From NCBI GenBank assembly GCA_005938025.2, contig VCCI02000001.1, positions 806,001 to 870,000 of the forward strand: a stretch of 64,000 nucleotides of DNA. Direction: 5' to 3'. Position 1 is the first letter of the stretch. The number at the start of each line of letters is the position of its first letter. The translations under genes and the position numbers were made by a program. Of the stretch, positions 14,753 to 22,140 are shown in pieces. The notes under the pieces are model-generated. The model was not told the DNA's origin. It was given only the letters and a program-made list of their open reading frames with translations, and did no database searches. The DNA comes from Inquilinus sp. KBS0705. Its GTDB lineage: Bacteria > Bacteroidota > Bacteroidia > Sphingobacteriales > Sphingobacteriaceae.

Positions 14753-15472
14753 ATGAAGTTTCCCAAGTTTGCCGACCTGATCTTGTTTGAAGATGATGAT
14801 ATTATTGTAGTTAATAAACCACCTTTTATTAGCTCGTTAGATGAGCGTGAAGGTGGCGAGGTAAATATGCTGCGCCTGGCGAAGCAATATACCGATGACG
14901 CGCAGATATGTCACCGGTTAGATAAAGAGACTTCAGGGGCGCTTATTATAGCCAAAAACCCCGAAGCTTACCGCGCCGTATCTATGCAGTTTGAACGACG
15001 TAAAGTAAAAAAAGTATATCATGCTGTTATTGATGGTACACATGTATTTGATAACCTTTTAATTGACCTGCCTATACTTAATGTTGGCAAAGGTAATGTT
15101 ACTATAAGCCGCCAGGAAGGTAAGCGCGCCGAAACCTGGTTCCAGTCTTTAAAATACTACAAACATTATACATTAGTAGAGTGCCGCCCGGTTACCGGCC
15201 GCATGCACCAAATACGCATCCATTTAGCCACTCAGCGGGCTTCAATTGCCGGGGATGATATGTATAAGGGCGAATCGGTATTTCTTTCTAAGATCAAACG
15301 CAAGTACCATTTAGGCAAAGATCAGGAGGAGTTGCCTATTATGAAACGTTTTGCCCTGCATGCATACGAGGTTACCTTTAAGTTGATGAATAACGATGAT
15401 ATCACTATACATGCCCCATACCCTAAGGATTTTGATACCTTATTAAAACTATTGGATAAGTTTGACTTATAG
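14753..15472 (+). CDS. RluA/RluD-family pseudouridine synthase
   Basis: Isomerises a uridine in rRNA or tRNA to pseudouridine. The 239 residues form the catalytic domain only; no N-terminal S4 domain is present, unlike RluD. The catalytic Asp is in HRLDKETSGALI (about residue 60), with VVNKPPF upstream and GRMHQIRIHLA downstream, all family signatures. ATG 14753 is preferred to a TTG at 14744, which lies inside the predicted -7 box. The substrate position cannot be deduced. Confidence 0.93.
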   Translation: MKFPKFADLILFEDDDIIVVNKPPFISSLDEREGGEVNMLRLAKQYTDDAQICHRLDKETSGALIIAKNPEAYRAVSMQFERRKVKKVYHAVIDGTHVFDNLLIDLPILNVGKGNVTISRQEGKRAETWFQSLKYYKHYTLVECRPVTGRMHQIRIHLATQRASIAGDDMYKGESVFLSKIKRKYHLGKDQEELPIMKRFALHAYEVTFKLMNNDDITIHAPYPKDFDTLLKLLDKFDL

Positions 15473-15611
15473 TTTCCTTTAATTACTTTATACAACACTT
15501 TTGTTTAAGCCCTAGTAACATTTTAAGGCATAGTAGCGTATTGTAAATATTTTGATATACAAACGCTTGTTTTTACCGCAAGCTATTGTAAATTTATACA
15601 AAAACCGCCGC

Positions 15612-17084
15612 ATGCTTAAAAAGCTTTGCACCCTTATCGCTTTTTTTACACTCCTGTTTACCGGCTCGTTGTATGCGCAGCAGCCTATACAGCGTGATAC
15701 CCTTATAGATATAATTCAACAGAAAGACCAGTTAGAGCGGGAAAAAAGACTGATCAGATTTATAAAAAATTATTTTCAGAATGCACCGGCTACACAGTCT
15801 GCGAAAGGTGCGGATACAATTTTGCAATTGCTGGTTAAGTATAACTTACCTGACAGCGACGCGTTTGCAGCCTTTATAGATGGGCTTTCTTTTAATAAAA
15901 CAAAGGATTTGAAAAGCGCCGGGCTTAAAATGTTAAAGGCCGTGCAAATAGCTGCCAAGTTAAAAGACTCCTATCTTTTGTACCAGTTTTTAAGCCATTT
16001 AGGTTTTATACAAACCGATGAGGGCAACTTTATTGGTGCGGTTTATAGCTATCGTATGGCTAAGAAAGAGGCTCTAACGTTAAAGGATAATTATTTGCAG
16101 GCAATATTGGATGTTAATATATCTGATCTGTATTATAAATCGGGTTTGTATGCGCAATCTATCAATTATTTGGATAAAGCATTGGCATTAACAACCGCTA
16201 AGGATGTAAATAATAAGAAAGTGTTACGGACCGTAATTTATTATAATAAGTCTGAAAATTATTTCAGGATGCATAATTACGATTCGTTAATTACTTATCA
16301 CAAAAAACTGCTCTCTCCTGAAAACGTATCGTACAAAATAACTACATATAGGGCAAGAACAGATTACTACTTAAGCTTACTTAAACACAATTACCCAAAG
16401 GCAATTAAACAGATAATTGCATTAAAGCAAAATCCTCGGTACACTTTTAGCGAATTGGAAGACCTGCACCTTTCTGATGCTTATTACATGAATGGGCAAT
16501 TAGATTCGGCGCAAGTGTTAGTGAGTAGATTATTGAGCGTAGCGACAGATAATAATCATCCCGAAATAAAGTATCATTTATATGAAATACTGGCACAAAT
16601 TGCGGAAAAAGGGGGTGACACCAAGCTTGCTGCAATGAATTATGAATTGGCGTTGAAGGAATCGCAGGAGAATAATTCGCGCATTACGCAGGTAGGTAAT
16701 ATATCATCGCAAATAAAAATTGACGAGACCGAGAGCTCTTATAATCAAAAAGCAGAAATATATGAGCGAGAGCGCCTATGGTTGATCTTTACGGTAATTG
16801 TATCGGCTTTAATAATAGTAACTATTGCCCTGATATACCGTAATGGCAAGCAAAAGCGGCATTACGAAAAATTGCTTTTCGCTGCTAAAAAAGAAGAGTT
16901 GGCTTTTATAAATTCACACGAGGTTAGAAGGCATCTAACCAATATTTTAGGAATTATAGACATATTAAAGCACAGTGAAAACAAACAAGAGGATTATGCG
17001 CAGGTAGAAGCCCATCTTTTAACATCGGCCGCACAATTAGATAAAGCTATTAAAAACATCTCCGAGAAACTTAACGAGGAGTAG
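15612..17084 (+). CDS. TPR-repeat membrane sensor with lone H-box (DHp-like) domain
   Basis: A 490-residue protein of unrecognised specific function. A signal peptide (MLKKLCTLIA..., cut near LYA-Q) leads into about 320 periplasmic residues of helical tetratricopeptide-like repeats. One transmembrane helix follows (about 390-412, LIFTVIVSALIIVTIALIY), then a cytoplasmic coiled coil. The C-terminal 70 residues read INSHEVRRHLTNILGIIDIL and resemble the dimerisation/phosphoacceptor helix pair of histidine kinases, with His in SHEVRR. No ATP-binding (HATPase) domain follows; the protein simply stops. Similar Bacteroidota proteins exist with only this helix pair. Start ATG 15612 is chosen because it begins the signal peptide; a TTG at 15552 is the only in-frame alternative. 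Confidence 0.75.
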   Translation: MLKKLCTLIAFFTLLFTGSLYAQQPIQRDTLIDIIQQKDQLEREKRLIRFIKNYFQNAPATQSAKGADTILQLLVKYNLPDSDAFAAFIDGLSFNKTKDLKSAGLKMLKAVQIAAKLKDSYLLYQFLSHLGFIQTDEGNFIGAVYSYRMAKKEALTLKDNYLQAILDVNISDLYYKSGLYAQSINYLDKALALTTAKDVNNKKVLRTVIYYNKSENYFRMHNYDSLITYHKKLLSPENVSYKITTYRARTDYYLSLLKHNYPKAIKQIIALKQNPRYTFSELEDLHLSDAYYMNGQLDSAQVLVSRLLSVATDNNHPEIKYHLYEILAQIAEKGGDTKLAAMNYELALKESQENNSRITQVGNISSQIKIDETESSYNQKAEIYERERLWLIFTVIVSALIIVTIALIYRNGKQKRHYEKLLFAAKKEELAFINSHEVRRHLTNILGIIDILKHSENKQEDYAQVEAHLLTSAAQLDKAIKNISEKLNEE

Positions 17085-17085
17085 A

Positions 17086-17520
17086 TTAGATATTGATAAG
17101 CGTATTCTCTCGTGCTATAATATCGGCTATACTGGTTTCCGACAATATTTTTAACGATGCATCACGCACCTCAATAAATACATCACGTATACCGCAAGTA
17201 TGTTCCTGATGACATTCGTCACAACGGTGATAGAAATTTAAGCTTGCACAGGGTACCATGGCAATAGGGCCATCGGTAATACGCATAATGCTAACCAGGA
17301 AAATTTCTTTAGGATCCTTGTTAAGGCTATAGCCGCCGCCGGCACCTTTTTTACTGTATAAAAAACCGGCGTTACGCAAATCCAGCAGAATTTGCTCCAA
17401 AAACTTTTTAGGTATCTTTTCTATCTCCGCTATTTTAGAGATCTGCATAGGCGGCTTATCCATGTTTTTGCCCATGACCACCAATGCCTTTATTGCGTAT
17501 TTAGTTTTTTTGGATAGCAT
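17086..17520 (-). CDS. Rrf2-family transcriptional regulator
   Basis: A 144-residue regulator in the IscR/NsrR/CymR family. The N-terminal winged helix has KKTKYAIKALVVMG, then IPKKFLEQILLDLRNAGFL and KGAGGGYSLNK, all strongly conserved in Rrf2. The centre carries four cysteines spaced C-x8-C-x2-C-x5-C (about residues 92-110). This could hold an Fe-S cluster or a thiol switch, although spacing differs from IscR. No isc, suf or nitrosative-stress genes are beside it. It is convergent with the TPR sensor gene (1 base apart) and downstream of the SelW-like gene. A minus-strand TAGCTTTG box at 17537-17544 gives it its own promoter. Confidence 0.92.
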   Translation of the reverse strand: MLSKKTKYAIKALVVMGKNMDKPPMQISKIAEIEKIPKKFLEQILLDLRNAGFLYSKKGAGGGYSLNKDPKEIFLVSIMRITDGPIAMVPCASLNFYHRCDECHQEHTCGIRDVFIEVRDASLKILSETSIADIIARENTLINI

Positions 17521-17536
17521 CTGTTTTAATAACGTG

Positions 17537-17544
17537 CAAAGCTA
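17537..17544 (-). promoter_or_regulatory. Predicted -7 box of the Rrf2 gene
   Basis: TAGCTTTG on the minus strand, a full TAnnTTTG match, 17 bases before the start codon. Confidence 0.5.
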
Positions 17545-17584
17545 CATAAAAGAATTTTGTTAACCTTACTATTCAAATGTAACA

Positions 17585-17875
17585 TCATCCTATACTTTTA
17601 TCTGAATGGCCTAAACGTTTATCGGGGCAAACGGCATCCCTTACCATTTGTTTTAACTCCTTTATTTCGGGGAAGCGGCCATGTTCTTTGCGGTCAAATA
17701 TTACCGCTTCATTAACTCTTATATTGTATTTACCGCCGGTTTCACTTGGTTGTAGTGTTACGCCGTATATGTCATTGTTAAAAGTAGTTAGCAGTTCCTG
17801 CGCCATATAGGCGGCACGCATCAGCCAATTGCATTTGGGGCAATACTCAATGGTGATGGTGGGTTTCATTGCCAT
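17585..17875 (-). CDS. SelT/SelW/SelH-family (Rdx) thioredoxin-like protein
   Basis: A 96-residue protein with the redox motif EYCPKCNWLMRA near the N terminus, the Cys-x-x-Cys form of the selenoprotein W family. The central region (PSETGGKYNIRVNEAVIFDRKEHGRFPE) matches the family's beta-hairpin and R-x-G-FP segment. It is a predicted cytoplasmic thiol oxidoreductase of unknown partner. It starts 12 bases after the stop of the upstream NrtR-like regulator gene, suggesting a shared transcript. Two possible starts exist (17875 and 17869); both give the same domain. Confidence 0.88.
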   Translation of the reverse strand: MAMKPTITIEYCPKCNWLMRAAYMAQELLTTFNNDIYGVTLQPSETGGKYNIRVNEAVIFDRKEHGRFPEIKELKQMVRDAVCPDKRLGHSDKSIG

Positions 17876-17887
17876 AAATATAAATAA

Positions 17888-18616
17888 CTATTTTGATATA
17901 AACCTATACAAGTAGGGTGCTTTATGTGCGCCGCCGCTATATTTTTTAGCTTCGCGCTGTAGTATGCCCATACCAAGTATTTTACGCTGAAAGGCAGGCC
18001 GAAGTAGCTTTTTATCCAATATCGTTTCGTAAAGGGCCTGCAGTTGGCCCATTGTAAACTCATCGGGCAGCAGATTGAAGCCTATCAGTTTATCATCAAG
18101 CCGGGCGCGTAATGCTTCTAAAGCTTTTTGAATGATATGATTATGGTCTTGTATCAATACAGGTAGACTACTTAATTCGTACCATGCACAACCGTCAAAT
18201 ATCTTATCAGGTGTAGGGGTAACTTTAGTAAAATCAACTAAAGCAAAATAGCCAACACTAATAAATCGCTGAAAAAGCCAATGATCAGGATCAGGGGCCA
18301 CGCCATCACCTTCAGCAAAAGCTATAAATGGTGATGGGTCGTGTCGGGCAAGGTTGCCAAATACATGAAACTGTTCTAAAAAAATGGAAGTTAAACCGGT
18401 ACGTTCAGATGCTACCCGTTTTGCCGCTTCATCCAAATTCTCATCTAATCGTATAAAGCCGCCAGGCAGCGCGTATAAACCTGTCCGGCTGTACTGCATT
18501 AGCAGCACCTTTAATTGGTTGTCATGAAAACCAAATATAACTGCATCAACAGCCAGGTTATGTATAAAACCATGCCCGGCAGGATCCGCTTCGTTTATGT
18601 TGGATATGGTTTTCAT
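17888..18616 (-). CDS. NrtR/AraR-type Nudix-related transcriptional regulator
   Basis: A 242-residue regulator with a Nudix-like N-terminal domain and a C-terminal winged helix. The Nudix region (about 20-150) has LYALPGGFIRLDENLDEAAK followed by RVASERTG. The expected R-E-x-x-E-E catalytic glutamates are partly lost, as in NrtR-family repressors that bind ligands instead of hydrolysing them. The winged helix (about 165-240) contains FTMGQLQALYETILDKKL and FQRKILGMGIL, the standard NrtR C terminus. In Bacteroidota, members control NAD or sugar (arabinose) genes. A perfect palindrome lies 5 bases upstream (18622-18639) and fits an autoregulatory operator. The divergent carboxylesterase gene may also be a target. 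Confidence 0.9.
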   Translation of the reverse strand: MKTISNINEADPAGHGFIHNLAVDAVIFGFHDNQLKVLLMQYSRTGLYALPGGFIRLDENLDEAAKRVASERTGLTSIFLEQFHVFGNLARHDPSPFIAFAEGDGVAPDPDHWLFQRFISVGYFALVDFTKVTPTPDKIFDGCAWYELSSLPVLIQDHNHIIQKALEALRARLDDKLIGFNLLPDEFTMGQLQALYETILDKKLLRPAFQRKILGMGILQREAKKYSGGAHKAPYLYRFISK

Positions 18617-18621
18617 TTAAT

Positions 18622-18639
18622 TTATCAAATATTTGATAA
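18622..18639. promoter_or_regulatory. Perfect 18-base palindrome, likely operator
   Basis: TTATCAAAT immediately followed by its inverse ATTTGATAA. It lies just upstream of the NrtR-like gene in the divergent region shared with the carboxylesterase gene. Size and symmetry suit a dimeric winged-helix repressor; its binding is inference. Confidence 0.65.
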
Positions 18640-18654
18640 TGCCAATAATACAAA

Positions 18655-18685
18655 TTATTATTGTAACATAATGATACAATAATAA
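18655..18685. promoter_or_regulatory. Second inverted repeat in the divergent region
   Basis: TTATTATTGTA, nine bases, then TACAATAATAA: a perfect 11-base inverted repeat. It lies 15 bases from the palindrome at 18622-18639 and on the carboxylesterase side. Confidence 0.5.
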
Positions 18686-18722
18686 CCACCTTTTTTAACC
18701 AATCAATTATAAAACTAAATAA

Positions 18723-20351
18723 ATGAAAAAACTAACATTGTTTATGCTTGTGCAGTTGGCTTTTACAGCTGTTTTTGCGCAAATGCAGGTAAAGATCAGC
18801 GACGGTATGCTGGAAGGAGTTACCGAAAAATCGGGTGTGCATAGCTTTAAGGGGATACCTTTTGCGCAGCCACCAATAGGTGAACTGCGCTGGAAAGAAC
18901 CGCAACCTGTAAACAGTTGGACAGGTGTGCGCAAATGCGATGCATTTGGATATAACCCCATGCAAAAAAAGGTATTTGGCGATATGGGTTTTCGGTCGGC
19001 AGGGATGAGTGAGGATTGCCTTTATCTAAATGTTTGGGTGCCTGCTAAGCCAACTAAAGAAAAAATGCCGGTTCTGGTTTATTTTTATGGCGGTGGCTTT
19101 GTAGCAGGGGACGGATCTGAAGCGCGTTATGATGGCGAAAGCATGGCTAAGCGCGGTATAATAGCGCTTACGGTGAATTACCGCTTAGGTGTATTTGGCT
19201 TTATGTCGCACCCGGAGCTAACCAAAGAATCGCCACACCATGCATCTGGCAATTACGGGCTGCTTGATCAGGCCGCGGCCTTAAAATGGGTACAGCAAAA
19301 CATAGCGGCCTTTGGCGGCGACCCTAAAAGGGTAACCATAGCAGGCGAATCGGCAGGTTCTATGTCGGTATCTGCACAAATGGTATCGCCATTATCTAAA
19401 GATCTGATAAATGGCGCAATAGGCGAAAGCGGGTCTATGCTCCCTCCGTTGGCGCCGGCTACCCTTAGCGTTGGCGAGGAGAATGGGATTAAATTTGGCG
19501 AAAAGGTGGGTGCTACAACTTTAGCAGCTTTGCGTGCCATTCCTGCCGATCAATTGTTAGATCTGGCATCAAAACCAGGTAACCCATCAATGAGTTTTAT
19601 AGTAGATGGCTATTTTTTCACCAAAAAGCCTGCTGAATCATATGCCGCAGGCGAACAAGCCCACGTGCCTTTACTTGCCGGCTGGAATTCGGCCGAAATC
19701 CCTTACCAGGCAGTAATGTATGGCAATGCCCCAACTGTAGAAAATTACATGAAACAGCTAAAAATGTTTTATGCGGCTAAAGCTGATGAAGTAGCCAAAT
19801 TATACCCCGGTACTACTGAAGCGGAGATCATTAAATCGGCTACTGAACTGGCTAGTGATCGCTTTATAGTTTACGCCACCTGGAAATGGACTGATATTCA
19901 TGCCCAAACCAGCGGCAAGCCGGTTTATCGTTACATATTTTCTAAAAGTAAACCACCAATGACCGCAAAAATGGCAGGTGCTACCCCTGGTTTTGCAGGC
20001 GGTATGAATAAAGCAGACGCATCAAAACCTGCCCCGCCTAAAGGGCCCGAGCCGTATAATGGTGCACCGCATGCCTTTGAAATTGAATATGCAATGGGTA
20101 ACCTGGCTACAAATGAATCATACCAATGGTCGGCAGATGATTACAAGGTGTCTGAAACAATGGAAACCTATTTTGCTAACTTTATCAAAACAGGTAACCC
20201 TAATGGTTCTGGCGTGCCTAAATGGTCTGCTAATGTTAAAGGCGGCACGGTATCTATCATTAATTTAAACACAAAAACTGTAGCAGAAGAGGAAAGCGCC
20301 CAACTAAGGGCCCGTTACGAGTTTTTAGATAAAGAGTATATGAAGAAATAA
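18723..20351 (+). CDS. Type-B carboxylesterase, secreted
   Basis: Serine esterase of 542 residues of the carboxylesterase/para-nitrobenzyl esterase family, acting in the periplasm or outside the cell. A signal peptide (MKKLTLFMLVQ..., cut near FAQ) is present. FKGIPFAQPPIGELRWKEP and EDCLYLNVWVP are N-terminal family signatures, YGGGF forms the oxyanion hole, and the nucleophile Ser is in GESAGSMS. A catalytic His is likely in GAPHAFEIEY. A Pro/Ala-rich segment (about residues 415-450) precedes it. The substrate is unknown. It is divergent from the NrtR-like regulator gene, whose palindromic sites may govern it. Confidence 0.92.
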   Translation: MKKLTLFMLVQLAFTAVFAQMQVKISDGMLEGVTEKSGVHSFKGIPFAQPPIGELRWKEPQPVNSWTGVRKCDAFGYNPMQKKVFGDMGFRSAGMSEDCLYLNVWVPAKPTKEKMPVLVYFYGGGFVAGDGSEARYDGESMAKRGIIALTVNYRLGVFGFMSHPELTKESPHHASGNYGLLDQAAALKWVQQNIAAFGGDPKRVTIAGESAGSMSVSAQMVSPLSKDLINGAIGESGSMLPPLAPATLSVGEENGIKFGEKVGATTLAALRAIPADQLLDLASKPGNPSMSFIVDGYFFTKKPAESYAAGEQAHVPLLAGWNSAEIPYQAVMYGNAPTVENYMKQLKMFYAAKADEVAKLYPGTTEAEIIKSATELASDRFIVYATWKWTDIHAQTSGKPVYRYIFSKSKPPMTAKMAGATPGFAGGMNKADASKPAPPKGPEPYNGAPHAFEIEYAMGNLATNESYQWSADDYKVSETMETYFANFIKTGNPNGSGVPKWSANVKGGTVSIINLNTKTVAEEESAQLRARYEFLDKEYMKK

Positions 20352-20370
20352 CACCAAGACTAAGCCAATA

Positions 20371-20405
20371 AAAAAGCCGCTCTGACCAAAATCAGGCGGC
20401 TTTTT
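20371..20405. terminator. Bidirectional terminator
   Basis: AAAAAGCCGC-T-CTGA, loop CCAAAA, TCAG-GCGGCTTTTT: a stem with one bulged T between convergent genes. Confidence 0.88.
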
Positions 20406-20425
20406 GTATGTATAGTAATTAAATA

Positions 20426-21814
20426 TTACAAGTGTATCACTTCGCCGTAAGCATCAGCTGCAGCTTCCATAACTGCCTCGCTCATGGTAGGGTGTGGGTG
20501 TACCGATTTGATGATCTCGTGTCCGGTAGCTTCAAGCTTGCGGGCGGTAACTACTTCGGCTATCATTTCGGTAACATTATGGCCAAGCATGTGCGCGCCT
20601 AAAAACTCGCCGTATTTAGCATCGAATATTAGCTTTACAAATCCGTCTTTTGCGCCGGCAGCACTGGCCTTACCAGATGCTGAGAATGGGAATTTTCCAA
20701 CTTTTATTTCATAACCCGCTTCTTTGGCTGCTTTTTCGGTATAACCAACCGATGCAACTTCCGGTAAGCAATAAGTACATCCTGGTATGTTATTGTAATC
20801 TAAAGGCTCGGGGTTTTTACCTGCTATTTTTTCAACGCAAATAATGCCTTCGGCAGATGCCACGTGAGCTAATGCCTGGCCTTTAACAATATCGCCTATT
20901 GCATAAACGCCTTCGACATTAGTTTTGTAAAAATCATCAACCAAAACTTTGCCTTTATCGGTTTTTACACCATTTTCTTCAAGGCCTATACCTTCAATAT
21001 TAGTAGATATACCAATGGCTGATAACACTACGTCGGCTTCTAAAACTATGTTTCCGCTTGCAGTTTTAACATTTACCCTGCAACCTTCGCCATTGGTGTC
21101 AACAGATTCAACTGTCGAGCCGGTCATGATATTGATACCTTGTTTTTTAAGTATGCGTAGCAAACCTTTTGATATCTCTTCATCCTCTAACGGCACAATG
21201 TTATCTAAAAACTCAACCACGGTAACTTTGGTACCTATGGCATTATAAAAGTAAGCAAACTCGATACCGATGGCACCTGAACCCACTACCACCATTGATT
21301 TTGGTTGTTGTGGTAATACCATAGCCTGGCGATACCCGATAACCTTTTTACCGTCTTGCTTAAGGCTTGGTAACTCGCGCGAGCGGCCACCTGTTGCCAA
21401 TATAATATGGTTAGCTGTAAAGTCTTTCGCCGAACCGTCTTCCATTTTTACGGATACGGTGTTTTTAGCTTTTAAAGACCCGTAGCCTATAATAACATCA
21501 ATTTTGTTCTTTTTCATCAGGAACTGAACACCTTTGCTCATACCATCGGCAACGCCACGGCTCCTTTTTATTACAGATTCAAAATCAATTTCGCCGCCAT
21601 TGGTTTTTATGCCATACTCTGACGCATGGTTTAAATATTCAAATACCTGTGCGCTTTTTAGTAAAGCTTTAGTTGGGATACAACCCCAGTTAAGGCAAAT
21701 ACCACCTAACGATTCTTTTTCGATAATGGCTGTTTTTAAACCTAACTGTGATGCGCGAATAGCAGCCACATAGCCGCCCGGGCCTGAACCTATAACTATT
21801 AAATCGTAGTCCAT
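20426..21814 (-). CDS. lpdA: Dihydrolipoyl dehydrogenase (E3)
   Basis: FAD-containing E3 subunit of 2-oxoacid dehydrogenase complexes and of the glycine cleavage system; it reoxidises dihydrolipoamide with NAD. It has 462 residues. The FAD-binding GSGPGGYVAAIRASQLG is at the N terminus, the redox disulfide is in GGICLNWGCIPTK, the NAD-binding motif is VVGSGAIGIEFAYF, ATGGRSR and YAIGDIV bind FAD, and the catalytic His-Glu pair is in HPHPTMSEAVMEA. No E1 or E2 genes are nearby, so it is a stand-alone copy. A TAGCTTTG box (21840-21847, minus strand) lies 26 bases upstream. Confidence 0.97.
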   Translation of the reverse strand: MDYDLIVIGSGPGGYVAAIRASQLGLKTAIIEKESLGGICLNWGCIPTKALLKSAQVFEYLNHASEYGIKTNGGEIDFESVIKRSRGVADGMSKGVQFLMKKNKIDVIIGYGSLKAKNTVSVKMEDGSAKDFTANHIILATGGRSRELPSLKQDGKKVIGYRQAMVLPQQPKSMVVVGSGAIGIEFAYFYNAIGTKVTVVEFLDNIVPLEDEEISKGLLRILKKQGINIMTGSTVESVDTNGEGCRVNVKTASGNIVLEADVVLSAIGISTNIEGIGLEENGVKTDKGKVLVDDFYKTNVEGVYAIGDIVKGQALAHVASAEGIICVEKIAGKNPEPLDYNNIPGCTYCLPEVASVGYTEKAAKEAGYEIKVGKFPFSASGKASAAGAKDGFVKLIFDAKYGEFLGAHMLGHNVTEMIAEVVTARKLEATGHEIIKSVHPHPTMSEAVMEAAADAYGEVIHL

Positions 21815-22140
21815 ATAATATATATTGATTTTGAAATGCCAAAGCTAACTAAAAAGCAGTGGAAATGAAAAAATGGGGATGATTTAGAATTTTGGCCGGA
21901 AAGATAATCTTTGTAACTGAAAATCACAAAAGTTGCTTTGAAATATGACATTTGCAATGCAAAAGTTGCATTAAATATTCATCAAAATTTCATTTATGCT
22001 TAAAAATACCGCAAAGTGTTGAAAAATATATAATTATTATTAACACAAAGTTAATATACCACATAATTATAGTGGTTATATTTGCCGAAAGTTTTAATCA
22101 CCAAACGATAACTCACTTAAGTCAAACAAAAAAACAGCGT
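21815..22140. promoter_or_regulatory. Divergent promoter region of lpdA and the Oar-like receptor gene
   Basis: AT-rich, with no gene on either strand. It contains TAGCTTTG on the minus strand (21840-21847) for lpdA and TATATTTG on the plus strand (22077-22084) about 57 bases before the receptor gene. The plus strand between about 21950 and 22020 has repeated short GCAA/TTGC motifs around CATTTGCAATGCAAAAGTTGCA. Confidence 0.6.

Noticed and set aside
21952..22140. 63-codon N-terminal extension of the Oar-like receptor
   Set aside because: The signal peptide begins at 22141 and a TATATTTG promoter box lies inside the proposed extension.
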